A stretch of 9,273 nt of DNA from an uncultured Ilumatobacter sp. Lineage in GTDB: Bacteria > Actinomycetota > Acidimicrobiia > Acidimicrobiales > Ilumatobacteraceae. A program made the position numbers and the translations under genes. The notes beneath the pieces were generated by a model that had not been told where the DNA came from, ran no database searches, and saw only the letters and a program-made list of their open reading frames with translations. The stretch covers positions 1-9,273 of the forward strand of contig CALAHA010000033.1 of NCBI GenBank assembly GCA_937891565.1, in the 5' to 3' direction. This document shows positions 1 to 6,332 of the stretch, piece by piece (the first letter of the stretch is position 1; every line of letters begins with the position of its first letter).

Positions 1-610
1 AGGGGAGCAGCGGATGCGTCCCGTTGACGAACACGTTGAGCAGGAAGCTCTCTGGTGCATCTTTGTCGGGGAAGAAAACCCAACCTGTGCTGTTACCCGC
101 TTGCAACTGTTGGAACTCCCACACCTTGAGCAGCGCCCCGGCCGCTACGGCGAATACACCGACGAGCACAATCCACCTGCTGCGGAACGTGAACAGCAGT
201 GCGGCGAGCGCGAACATTGCGCCGTAGAACGGAATGATCGTCCCGGGCCAGATGTCCTCGAGAAACAGTCCCCCCGCGTAGAGCAAGGCGCCGCGCCGGG
301 CCAGTCTCCAGCGCATTTCGGTGGTGTCGTGGCCGCCGTTGCGCACCGCCCTGCGCGTCAGCAACGTGACGCCAACTCCTGCAACGAGCACGAATGTGGC
401 GGCGAAACGCGACGACAGTGGCCCGGTCCACGGGTCGAACAGATCATTGGCCCAGCCGCCGCTTTGCTCGCCACCCCTGATGATCAGGTATCCGTGGTAG
501 TTCATTGCCACGACGCCGATGAGTGCGATTGCTCTGACGACATCGGGGCCGGGCCGACGGCGCAATGAGCCTGCCGAAGTTGAGGTTGCCGTGCTGGTGT
601 TCAGAGCCAT
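1..610 (-). CDS. Membrane acyltransferase-like protein (DUF1624/DUF418, heparan-alpha-glucosaminide N-acetyltransferase type), C-terminus cut by window edge
   Basis: The frame is open from ATG at 610 to the left edge, giving 203 N-terminal residues; the rest lies outside. After a Ser/Thr-rich then Arg-rich cytoplasmic leader (residues 1-20) comes the family signature PDVVRAIALIGVVAMNYHGY (22-41), which is the first membrane helix. Next are DPWTGPLSSRFAATFVLVAG (59-78, second helix), a basic loop (85-106), further helices near 107-119, 126-143 and 145-162, and FVNGTHPLLP (194-203), which normally precedes another helix. Family members are multi-pass membrane proteins thought to move acyl groups onto sugars or other acceptors; the substrate here is unknown. 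The ATG overlaps the last 10 bases of the racemase-like gene (ATGGCTCTGA), so the two are probably translated together. No strong ribosome binding site precedes the ATG, which fits coupling. Family assignment is from recognised motifs, not a search. Confidence 0.82.
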   Translation of the reverse strand, partial: MALNTSTATSTSAGSLRRRPGPDVVRAIALIGVVAMNYHGYLIIRGGEQSGGWANDLFDPWTGPLSSRFAATFVLVAGVGVTLLTRRAVRNGGHDTTEMRWRLARRGALLYAGGLFLEDIWPGTIIPFYGAMFALAALLFTFRSRWIVLVGVFAVAAGALLKVWEFQQLQAGNSTGWVFFPDKDAPESFLLNVFVNGTHPLLP

Positions 611-1530
611 TCGTACTCGTCGACGGCCGTCATGTGCATCGGCCGCTGGAGATCGACGCGATCGCCGATAGCCGGAGTTGGTGAGCCATCGGGGACGAAC
701 GTCATCGTCGTGTGCATGTGCGGTGCTTCGTGCAGGGCGAGGCGGGTGCGTTGGAAATGAAATGGGCTGAGGCTGCCGAGCTCACCCTGGTCGATGGCGG
801 TAACGCCGTTCGCTGTGCCGGCACCAATCATCACGAGGTGCCCGTTGCCGCCGACGGGACCCATCCGGTAGCCGGCGTTGTCGCCAGCGTTGACTGAATT
901 GACGTCGATGACGTCGGCAGTGAGGTGCAGCGCCCGCTTGTCGCCGTGCCACAACATTGTTCCCAGCCGCAACCTGTACGAATGGGTAGTCGGCAGTTGG
1001 GCGTAAGAGTCGAGGTCGAGGTGGCTCACCCAGACGGGGATTGCCGGGTCGATGGCCGGCAACAACTCGGTGATGATCGCAACATGTTCGGCGCCGGAGC
1101 CTGCGAGTTGCGGGTGGACGCTCACCCCGACGACCTCCAGCCCACAAGCAAGGACACGGTCGATGAACGCGACGTCGCGTCCGAAGCGCCGCATCGGGCT
1201 TGCCAACTTGACGAGAACGCGCCCATTCCAACCGGCGAGCGCAGCGAGGTGTTCGTCGGCTCCGACCGTGAGGATCGGGTTGGTGCTCGTCGGCGCAGCG
1301 AGTGTCGGAGTGAGGACAACGGGGGTCAACTCGGCGGGGAGGCCGTCCAGTTCGTGGATCGTGCCGACGGCCACGGTGTCGCAGAACTGGGCGGCGGTGT
1401 GTGCCAACCAGTTCCGACCGAACCCGTAGCCGTTTCCCTTAATAACGGGTACAAGACCATCAACAGTGTTGGCGATACGGGCGACCTGGGACCGCCAGAT
1501 TGTCGAGCGAATCGTCAGCCGTACCGTCAC
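601..1530 (-). CDS. Short alanine-racemase-like PLP-dependent protein (fold type III)
   Basis: The product is 309 residues. Alanine racemase landmarks occur in order: the PLP-lysine motif VIKGNGYGFG (29-38, Lys31), KLASPMRRFG (108-117, matching the usual K-TGM-RLG segment), GVSVHP (135-140), SHLDLDSY (169-176), RLRLGTMLWHG (186-196, matching the RPG-ALYG strand) and AGYRMGP (219-225), where Tyr221 aligns with the second catalytic base of alanine racemase. The C-terminal beta domain is reduced: typical enzymes have about 370-390 residues, and the usual GRVSMDQ motif is replaced by a divergent stretch ending GDRVDLQRPM (289-298). Both catalytic residues appear present, so it may be an active racemase or a PLP enzyme of other specificity. 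It should not be taken as the housekeeping alr. The start is GTG at 1530: an in-frame TGA lies seven codons upstream and no other start is available between. It overlaps the downstream membrane acyltransferase gene by 10 bases. Confidence 0.8.
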   Translation of the reverse strand: MTVRLTIRSTIWRSQVARIANTVDGLVPVIKGNGYGFGRNWLAHTAAQFCDTVAVGTIHELDGLPAELTPVVLTPTLAAPTSTNPILTVGADEHLAALAGWNGRVLVKLASPMRRFGRDVAFIDRVLACGLEVVGVSVHPQLAGSGAEHVAIITELLPAIDPAIPVWVSHLDLDSYAQLPTTHSYRLRLGTMLWHGDKRALHLTADVIDVNSVNAGDNAGYRMGPVGGNGHLVMIGAGTANGVTAIDQGELGSLSPFHFQRTRLALHEAPHMHTTMTFVPDGSPTPAIGDRVDLQRPMHMTAVDEYEWL

Positions 1531-1536
1531 GGTACG
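1520..1536. promoter_or_regulatory. 17-bp perfect palindrome over the start codon of the racemase-like gene (candidate operator)
   Basis: CGTACCGT-C-ACGGTACG is an inverted repeat with two perfect 8-base arms around one central base, which itself is part of the GTG start codon (1530-1528). A second inverted repeat, GAACG-GTAAT-CGTTC, lies directly next to it at 1536-1550. On the minus strand TACCGT (TAnnnT type) ends seven bases before the GTG, which would suit a leaderless transcript. The arrangement resembles dimeric repressor sites (TetR or GntR type), but no regulator gene is visible and the role is inferred. Confidence 0.4.
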
Positions 1537-1649
1537 AACGGTAATCGTTCAACCCAGCAATCTGTGCCCACGATGCCGTTCTTCGGTTTCGCAGGTCGTG
1601 TTGTGACTGAGCCAACGCTGTCACCGCTCGGCGAGTTCGCGGGTTGCGA

Positions 1650-2930
1650 TCAGCGAGTAACCGAACGTCGGGGCCATGAAACGAACTTCGGTCTCAGGGG
1701 AGTCCACGTGCGGTGTCGGATCATTCCTGACCACACACCCCACCCGTAGGCGACATCGGTCGGCGTCGCCGAGACGTTGAGCGCAACTGCACCGAATGCA
1801 ACGAGCCGCATCCGCTGAGAGAAGAACGCCAGGAGGACGAGCGGCGGCCACCACACTCGTCGGAGCACAACACCGAGTTGCTGAAGGCCGCGGAGGTGGC
1901 TGTTGAGTGCTGTTCGGAGCGACCACGCCGTCGAGACATTGGGCAGCTTGTGGACAAGCGCCGCAACGCTCGCAGCAACTGTGACAGCGGCAACGGCCGG
2001 GTGGCCGGCCAGCGCGCTCAGCCATGAGCCGACGGCCCATCCGTTGGTGTGCATCGGCGCAAGCGCGTTGGGGTGGCGGATTGCAAGTGGTGCGGCGGCC
2101 GAGCCGTAGCCGGCTTGTTGGCGGAGCCGGTCGGGCCAGTTTGAGCGTGGCTCGTGCCACACCGCTGACGCCGGTTCGTAGCGGCAGCGCCACCCTGCCT
2201 GATCCAGTCGCCAGACGAAGTCGACGTCTTCGCCGAAACGTAAGGTTGGGTCGAATCCGTCGACCGCATCGAATGCATCGGCCCGCACAACGATTGCGGC
2301 GGCGGGGACGTAGCCGAGGCGCGTACCGGCTCGGATGCGGCCGGGTTTGTCCCCGAGGTCGAGCGGCGAGCCCGGTTCGCCTGCGACCCGCGGGGCAACC
2401 AGCGCGACGCTTGGATCGTTGAAGTGCGGGAGGAGCGGCGTCAACCAAGATTCGATGCCGACGTCGGCCAGTAGGTCGACGTCGGCATCGACGAATGCCA
2501 CCAGCGCTGTAGTCGCAAGCGGGCGTCCGGCGTTGCGGGCGGCGCCAGGACCACTGTTGTTGTCGAGCCGGATTGTCGCGCCTGCAATGGGCGGGGTGGA
2601 GCCATCGTCGACGATGACTCGCCCGTCGGTCGCTGCGGTACCGCCAAGTTGCGGGGTGATCACCGTGACGTCGTCGACGGTGAACACGCTCGTTTCCTCG
2701 GGAGGGTTTTCGGAAGAGCTTTTGGGCGGGTATTCGGGCGGGTATTCGGGATGGATCGCGCCGGCGTCGAGCAGACGGTCGATCAGCGTCGACGAGGCGA
2801 CGTTGGCGCCCCGCTCGATCTGCTCGGCGATCCGTGTGCCGGGCGCCGTGAGCCGAAAGATCTTGAGCGGAGATCCAGCGACGACGACGGGGCCGGTGCG
2901 CTCCCAGGTGGCGTCGATGGCAAAGTGCAT
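1650..2930 (-). CDS. mftF: Mycofactocin glycosyltransferase MftF
   Basis: MftF is a family 2 (GT-A) membrane glycosyltransferase that adds glucose units to premycofactocin. The 426-residue product has the MftF N-terminal region (1-60, including GSPLKIFRLTAPGTRIAEQI), a Pro/Glu/Ser linker with EYPP repeats (62-80) and the catalytic domain: VDDGS (107-111), NNSGPGAARNAG (124-135), FVDAD with the metal-binding DxD (146-150), YVPAAAIVVR (207-216) and GEDVDFVWR (233-241, the ED acid/base region). Hydrophobic stretches near 312-327 and 362-385 are membrane segments, and DVAYGWGVW (392-400) is a typical MftF C-terminal motif. The segment between the first strand (DVTVIT) and VIVDDGS is only about 12 residues, shorter than usual, and the whole protein is slightly short for the family (commonly about 470). 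The ATG follows the mftE stop by one base (TGAGATG), implying translational coupling. Confidence 0.92.
   Translation of the reverse strand: MHFAIDATWERTGPVVVAGSPLKIFRLTAPGTRIAEQIERGANVASSTLIDRLLDAGAIHPEYPPEYPPKSSSENPPEETSVFTVDDVTVITPQLGGTAATDGRVIVDDGSTPPIAGATIRLDNNSGPGAARNAGRPLATTALVAFVDADVDLLADVGIESWLTPLLPHFNDPSVALVAPRVAGEPGSPLDLGDKPGRIRAGTRLGYVPAAAIVVRADAFDAVDGFDPTLRFGEDVDFVWRLDQAGWRCRYEPASAVWHEPRSNWPDRLRQQAGYGSAAAPLAIRHPNALAPMHTNGWAVGSWLSALAGHPAVAAVTVAASVAALVHKLPNVSTAWSLRTALNSHLRGLQQLGVVLRRVWWPPLVLLAFFSQRMRLVAFGAVALNVSATPTDVAYGWGVWSGMIRHRTWTPLRPKFVSWPRRSVTR
2724..2751. repeat. 12-bp tandem repeat inside mftF coding EYPP
   Basis: Two perfect copies of GGGCGGGTATTC (2724-2735 and 2736-2747) are followed by a partial third. 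They keep the reading frame and give PEYPPEYPP in the linker between the N-terminal region and the glycosyltransferase domain of MftF. Related Glu/Pro/Ser residues follow (KSSSENPPEE), so this is a flexible linker of probably variable length. Confidence 0.85.
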
Positions 2931-2931
2931 C

Positions 2932-3720
2932 TCAGCTCGAGTGTTCGGAATCTTTCAATCCGAGGCGGGCGGCGGCGACTTGGATACGGACGTTGCCGAT
3001 CGGCGTCGGGTCGATCGGCCGCCAGACCTCAATGGCATGGACGAGGTCGTTGACAAAGCTGACAATGAACTGGTCGCCTTCGGTGCCTGACGCTCCGACT
3101 GGATCACCGAGAACACCGGATGGACTGACTGCTTGCACGCCGTGCGCGCGTAGTTCGTCGATGTCGGCATCGATGCCAGGGGCCGCGAGTTCGAGTCGAA
3201 CCAGGCCCGGATCGATTGCCAGCATGAGCGACGTTTCAATCCGACCGGCGTGGAGGTCTTGCGGCCCGCCGTCGGCGCGTCGCGGCCACTTCGGCCACCA
3301 GGACAAAACATGGCGACCTTCTGATCGAAGGGTGCGCGTGGCCGCCTCGACCGCTGCCGAGTTGCCGCCATGCCCGTTGACAAACACAACGCCAGCAGCC
3401 CAATCGGCACTGCGACCGAGTTCGAGAATGACCTGTGTCATCACCTCGGTGCCGATTGACAGCGTGCCGGCGAAGCCAGCGTGCTCGCCCGACGCGGAGA
3501 CGGTGAGCGAGGGCCCGACCAGTAGTCCGTTGGTGAGGTGCGTGGCTCGCTGGACGAGCTCTTCAGCGATCAGAGTGTCGGTCGACATCGGGAGGTGCGG
3601 ACCGTGCTGTTCGGTCGAGCCAACGGGAACGAGAACGATTGGTGTTCGGGTGCCGTCTTCGAACACGGGGTTGTCGACGAGTGTTTGCACCTCGTTCCAT
3701 GTCGCCTCACCCAATCGCAC
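2932..3720 (-). CDS. mftE: Mycofactocin peptide hydrolase MftE (creatininase family)
   Basis: MftE is a metal-dependent amidohydrolase of the creatininase family. In the known pathway it cuts the MftC-modified MftA peptide to release the cyclised Val-Tyr dipeptide (AHDP), the core of mycofactocin. The 262-residue product matches the family length. Visible motifs: VPVGSTEQHGPHLPMSTDT (31-49, with Glu37, His39 and Asp48 as likely metal ligands), GEHAGFAGTLSIG (78-90), FVNGHGGN (113-120, His117) and DLHAGRIETS (155-164, with His157 and Glu162). The start is GTG at 3720, giving the usual family opening (M)RLGEATW; a weak GGACAG lies just upstream. The gene is followed one base later by mftF. It is preceded by a 145-base gap and then a DedA gene, and no mftA, B, C or D is found on either side within the window. 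A creatininase of another pathway is unlikely given the adjacent mftF. Confidence 0.92.
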   Translation of the reverse strand: MRLGEATWNEVQTLVDNPVFEDGTRTPIVLVPVGSTEQHGPHLPMSTDTLIAEELVQRATHLTNGLLVGPSLTVSASGEHAGFAGTLSIGTEVMTQVILELGRSADWAAGVVFVNGHGGNSAAVEAATRTLRSEGRHVLSWWPKWPRRADGGPQDLHAGRIETSLMLAIDPGLVRLELAAPGIDADIDELRAHGVQAVSPSGVLGDPVGASGTEGDQFIVSFVNDLVHAIEVWRPIDPTPIGNVRIQVAAARLGLKDSEHSS

Positions 3721-3865
3721 CTGTCCATCATGCCGAACACCAGGCCGTTCCGTTACATCTTGCTCGGAGTGGGGGGGGTGAAGCGGCTGAGCGCGATCTG
3801 GCCGTCGTATGTGGCGAGCGTTCGTCGGTAACCGGAGATGACGCTTGCGTCGCGGAGACGTGCCG
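3721..3865 (-). other. Gap between the DedA gene and mftE, likely holding the mftEF promoter
   Basis: The 145 bases hold no convincing gene and no recognisable mftA-like peptide. They contain an 8-G run (3771-3778; C on the transcribed minus strand) about 50 bases before the mftE start, and a small palindrome GACGCTTGCGTC (3840-3851) close behind the DedA stop. I see no clear intrinsic terminator and no confident -10/-35 pair. The genes either side may be co-transcribed or separately started. Confidence 0.4.
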
Positions 3866-4489
3866 TCAGGCTGCGGTGTGCTTGCGGCGTTCGCGGAGCC
3901 AGCGGACCAGTTCGATCAGGCCAGTAATGCCGAGCGCTGTGGCGAATGCCAGCCAGAAGGCGAGCGTGTGATTGTTCTCGAAGGTCTGTCCGAACAGGTA
4001 GCCGAGCAACCCGGCGTAGGACGCCCAGATCGTGGTTGCCAAGGCAATCCAGGCAACGAACCACGAGCGTGGCTGCGAGGTCACGCCCGACGAGAGCGTC
4101 AAGATGGTGCGGCCACCAGGGATGAAACGGGCGGTGATCAACAGCATTCCGCCCCGCTTGCGGATCTGGCGACCTGCGCCGTCGAGCCGTATCTGGCGCG
4201 ACGGCTTGCGAGCGGCCCAACTCTGCACTGTTCCTTTGAACTTGTCGCCGATCGTGTATGCCAGGTTGTCGCCGAGGAACGCGCCGAATGCGCCGGCAAA
4301 GATCACGAGGGCGATGCTCTGGTTGCCCTGTCCGGCCGCAACGCCGCCGATGATCACCGTGGTCTCGCTCGGCACCACCGGAATGACGGAGTCGAGGAGT
4401 GCAATGGCAAAGATCACCAGCAGGAACCACCAGTTCGACGAGAACTCGTCGAGTTTGTCCGTGAGATCAGTGACGATGTTGGCCAACAT
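3866..4489 (-). CDS. DedA-family membrane protein (VTT/SNARE-associated domain)
   Basis: The 207-residue product is a DedA-type inner membrane protein; family members are linked to lipid (undecaprenyl-phosphate or phospholipid) flipping and envelope homeostasis. Evidence: a first hydrophobic helix (20-32) running into the re-entrant motif DSVIPVVPSETTVIIGG (33-49) with the conserved acidic residue Glu42 after a proline pair, then AGAFGAFLGDNLAYTIG (65-81), and the DedA signature ARFIPGGRT (120-128) in the second re-entrant loop. Two further helices follow (142-168 and 177-194) and a basic tail (RWLRERRKH). Start: ATG at 4489 with a nearby GGGA; an in-frame TAA four codons upstream (before cgt ccc acg gga) leaves no earlier start. 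It lies upstream of mftE on the same strand, 145 bases away; a functional link to mycofactocin is not shown. The natural substrate cannot be told from sequence. Confidence 0.88.
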   Translation of the reverse strand: MLANIVTDLTDKLDEFSSNWWFLLVIFAIALLDSVIPVVPSETTVIIGGVAAGQGNQSIALVIFAGAFGAFLGDNLAYTIGDKFKGTVQSWAARKPSRQIRLDGAGRQIRKRGGMLLITARFIPGGRTILTLSSGVTSQPRSWFVAWIALATTIWASYAGLLGYLFGQTFENNHTLAFWLAFATALGITGLIELVRWLRERRKHTAA

Positions 4490-4551
4490 TCCCGTGGGAC
4501 GTTATCTCTCGGACACCGGTTCGTTCTCGACACTTTGGGTTGATGCGAGCT

Positions 4552-4570
4552 CCACTCGCGGCAGGAGTGG
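4552..4570 (-). terminator. Weak hairpin after the DUF222/HNH gene
   Basis: CCACTC and GAGTGG form a 6-bp stem around a 7-base loop, beginning about 21 bases after the HNH stop codon on the transcribed strand. There is no T run behind it, so it would be at most a weak or factor-dependent end. It also falls in the only space available for a DedA promoter. Confidence 0.25.
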
Positions 4571-4591
4571 CGTGGCAGCCGGCGCAACTGC

Positions 4592-6070
4592 TCAGGCGGC
4601 GGGGCGGAGGTCGCTGAAGGTGGTGCCGTGGGGTGGTGCCGGGAGGTTGGTGAGTTCTGGGTGTTTGGTGACCCATTGGTCCCACGTGTATTGGCGGTGC
4701 CGGCGCGGCTGTTCGGGCTTGGGTTGGGGTTCGGCCCATTGGGGGTCGGGTGCGTTGAGCGGTTTGATGACGGTGCCGTTGGGTGTGATGAGGTGGATTC
4801 GGCCGTGGCGGTCGCGGCGACCTGACAGTTGTTTGGTGTGTTTGCGTCGGTCGTGTGGTCCGCAGAGTGGCATCGAGTTGGCTTGGTTCGTTTCGCCGCC
4901 GTTGATCCAGGGTTCGATGTGGTCGACGTCGCAGAATTCGGCGGGGATGTCGCAGCCGCGGTAGCCGCATTGGACGGCCAGGAGTTGTGCTGCGTGGCGG
5001 GCTTTGCCGGTGAAGAGTCGTTGGGTGCGGCCCATGTTGATGATCACGTCGTGGGCGTCGACGATGACGCGTCGGATGCTGCCGTAAAGCATTGCTTTCA
5101 TCGCGATGTCGGGGTGCAGTGCGACGCCGGTGGAGGTCGCGCAGCGCCGTGTGGTCGGGTCGGTCGCGGCCAAGTCATCGTGGTCGCGGTTGTGGTCGCG
5201 GTTGTGGTCGCGGTTGTGGTCGTTGGTGTCGTGATTGTTGGTGGTGAGGTCAAGGAATCCGTGGCGGGCGAGAACTTCGAGGCTGGTTGTTGCGTCGAGG
5301 ATGATGTTGACGAGTGGTTCGGGGCGTTTCCCGTCGGCGGCTGCGGTGACTGATGCCATGAAGATTGCGTGGACTGCGTCGAATCGGCGTTGGTCGGCGG
5401 AGCGGGGCATGGGCTGAGCGAGTGCGTCGTTGCCGTACAATTTGCGTCGAGTTTCGAAGTCTTTGTGGGCTTCGGCTTCGACAGCCAGATCAAAGATCCG
5501 TTTCATCTCGGCAGCACTGAGTGGGTCGCCTCCGGAGGCGTGCATTGAGATGGCACCGTCGTCAACGCGGACGGATGCGGTGCGTTGGTCTTCGTGAAAC
5601 TTTTGGTCGTTGAATGCGCCGTCTTGGTCGGCTTGGGTGATGAAGTGTTTGATTGCTGCAGTGAACTCGTCGTGTTCGAGCCGTTCGGCTTGGCTGACAA
5701 AGAGGGCCGCGAAGTCGGCGAACTGGTCCCCGGCACGGGGGTGTTGCTGGGCTGTTGCCATTGCGTCGACTTGGCCGGCTGAGATGCGACTGTTGGCGAA
5801 TACGTCAGCGATCTCGGGGTGTTGGTTGAACAGTCGGGCGCGTCGTTTGATGCGGAGTGCGTCGGGCCCGGAACAGTTCAGTTGTTGCTTCAGGTATGCC
5901 TTGATTGTCGACTGTGAATGTTCTTGGAACAGCTGTCGGGCGTCGACAACAGCGGTGATGGCTGCGATGTCGACATCGGCCTCGTCACGCTTGCGTTTCG
6001 CAGCCGCCAGTGCAGTGTCAAGCACGTCGATGTTGGCGTCTGCCAACTCCTCGATCCGTACTGCGAACAT
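4592..6070 (-). CDS. DUF222 / 13E12-type HNH nuclease-domain protein
   Basis: The 492-residue product (from ATG at 6070) has an N-terminal helical DUF222 region (about 1-275), a low-complexity His/Asp/Asn spacer (about 278-300, with NRDH repeats) and a C-terminal HNH domain. The HNH part shows CGYRGC (368-373), CDVDHIEPW (380-388, His384), an Asn in GGETNQANSMPLC (391-403) and HDRRKH (406-411), which supply the zinc-type cysteines and the H-N-H metal site. Such proteins are multi-copy in many actinobacteria, including the 13E12 repeat family of mycobacteria; DNA cleavage is predicted but the biological role is unsettled. An in-frame TTG at 6097 would add nine residues, but it lies upstream of a -10-like TACAAT (6083-6078) whose expected transcript start falls at the ATG, so the ATG is preferred. 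The gene stands alone between a sugar-hydrolase pair and the mycofactocin genes. Confidence 0.88.
   Translation of the reverse strand: MFAVRIEELADANIDVLDTALAAAKRKRDEADVDIAAITAVVDARQLFQEHSQSTIKAYLKQQLNCSGPDALRIKRRARLFNQHPEIADVFANSRISAGQVDAMATAQQHPRAGDQFADFAALFVSQAERLEHDEFTAAIKHFITQADQDGAFNDQKFHEDQRTASVRVDDGAISMHASGGDPLSAAEMKRIFDLAVEAEAHKDFETRRKLYGNDALAQPMPRSADQRRFDAVHAIFMASVTAAADGKRPEPLVNIILDATTSLEVLARHGFLDLTTNNHDTNDHNRDHNRDHNRDHDDLAATDPTTRRCATSTGVALHPDIAMKAMLYGSIRRVIVDAHDVIINMGRTQRLFTGKARHAAQLLAVQCGYRGCDIPAEFCDVDHIEPWINGGETNQANSMPLCGPHDRRKHTKQLSGRRDRHGRIHLITPNGTVIKPLNAPDPQWAEPQPKPEQPRRHRQYTWDQWVTKHPELTNLPAPPHGTTFSDLRPAA
5181..5222. repeat. 12-bp tandem repeat coding NRDH in the HNH protein spacer
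   Basis: Three perfect copies of TGGTCGCGGTTG run from 5181 to 5216, followed by a partial copy and degenerate copies. On the coding (minus) strand each unit gives Asn-Arg-Asp-His, forming the hydrophilic spacer between the DUF222 and HNH domains. Unit length is a multiple of three, so changes in copy number would keep the frame. Confidence 0.9.
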
Positions 6071-6078
6071 GTGTCCGA
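6063..6078. promoter_or_regulatory. Candidate LexA (SOS) box over the start of the DUF222/HNH gene
   Basis: GCGAACATGTGTCCGA matches the mycobacterial-type SOS box TCGAAC-N4-GTTCGA at 10 of 12 fixed positions; the mismatches are the first base and one T in the right arm. The box covers the ATG start codon (6070-6068) and touches the -10-like element, a position where a bound LexA dimer would block transcription. Some mycobacterial 13E12-family genes are known to carry LexA sites, which supports the call. A match this good would arise by chance somewhere in a window of this size perhaps one time in three, so the location is the main argument. Confidence 0.5.
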
Positions 6079-6083
6079 TTGTA
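6078..6083 (-). promoter_or_regulatory. -10 element of a probable leaderless promoter for the DUF222/HNH gene
   Basis: TACAAT on the minus strand matches five of six bases of the TATAAT consensus and ends seven bases before the ATG at 6070. That spacing would put the transcript start at or next to the start codon. No good -35 is seen at 16-19 bases upstream, and there is no Shine-Dalgarno sequence, both acceptable for leaderless actinobacterial genes. Confidence 0.5.
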
Positions 6084-6236
6084 CCGCTTTGAACCAAACA
6101 AATTTACCCATCTACAAGGGGTGATGTCATCCTCGACAAGATTGGTGCGACGGTCCCAACAGGTCGTTCTGGGCGGTCGCCAGCGCGCCTCAGTCTGAGC
6201 GATGGAGGCCCGTCGGCGCAACCGAAAACAGCATCT

Positions 6237-6265
6237 CCAGCAGCGCGATGAGGCAGCGCTGCTGG
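6237..6265 (-). terminator. Strong 10-bp hairpin between the GH13 gene and the HNH gene
   Basis: CCAGCAGCGC and GCGCTGCTGG are perfect inverted arms (6237-6246 and 6256-6265) around a 9-base loop. On the minus strand the stem is followed by a short TTTT about eight bases later. It lies about 100 bases after the GH13 stop and before the HNH promoter, so it is a plausible transcription end for the glycosidase genes, though the T tract is poor. The rest of 6084-6363 shows no gene. Confidence 0.45.
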
Positions 6266-6332
6266 CGCTGTGCGGTGCAACAATTTCTGAGATTTCTTCT
6301 CCGGCCACACGTCGGAGGCGAGCAGGGAATTA

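Noticed and set aside
14..568. Plus-strand open frame of 184 codons
   Set aside because: It is antisense to the membrane acyltransferase gene, whose minus-strand frame shows clear family motifs; the plus-strand product is rich in Glu, Arg and Gln with no recognisable domain.
1621..1677. Short minus-strand frame ending MAPTFGYSLIATRELAER, suggesting a frameshifted end of MftF
   Set aside because: The MftF frame already ends with the expected family motif DVAYGWGVW and a short tail, so no frameshift is needed; an 18-codon gene has no other support.
925..1749. Plus-strand open frame of 274 codons
   Set aside because: It lies opposite the racemase-like gene and has composition typical of a shadow frame in high-GC DNA.
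1538..3833. CGGTAAYCG shared by the regions upstream of the racemase-like gene (about 1539-1547) and mftE (about 3826-3834)
   Set aside because: Nine bases with one ambiguous position shared at two sites is too weak to call a common regulatory element.
3721..3865. Search for a hidden mftA peptide gene upstream of mftE
   Set aside because: No short frame ending in the typical CGVY-like tail was found on either strand of the gap.
4490..6120. DUF222/HNH gene as a mobile element with target-site duplications
   Set aside because: No matching direct repeats, terminal inverted repeats or integrase were seen at its borders.
6018..6308. Minus-strand 96-codon frame overlapping the HNH start
   Set aside because: It is rich in Arg, Trp and Cys, crosses a strong hairpin and the HNH promoter, and resembles no known family.
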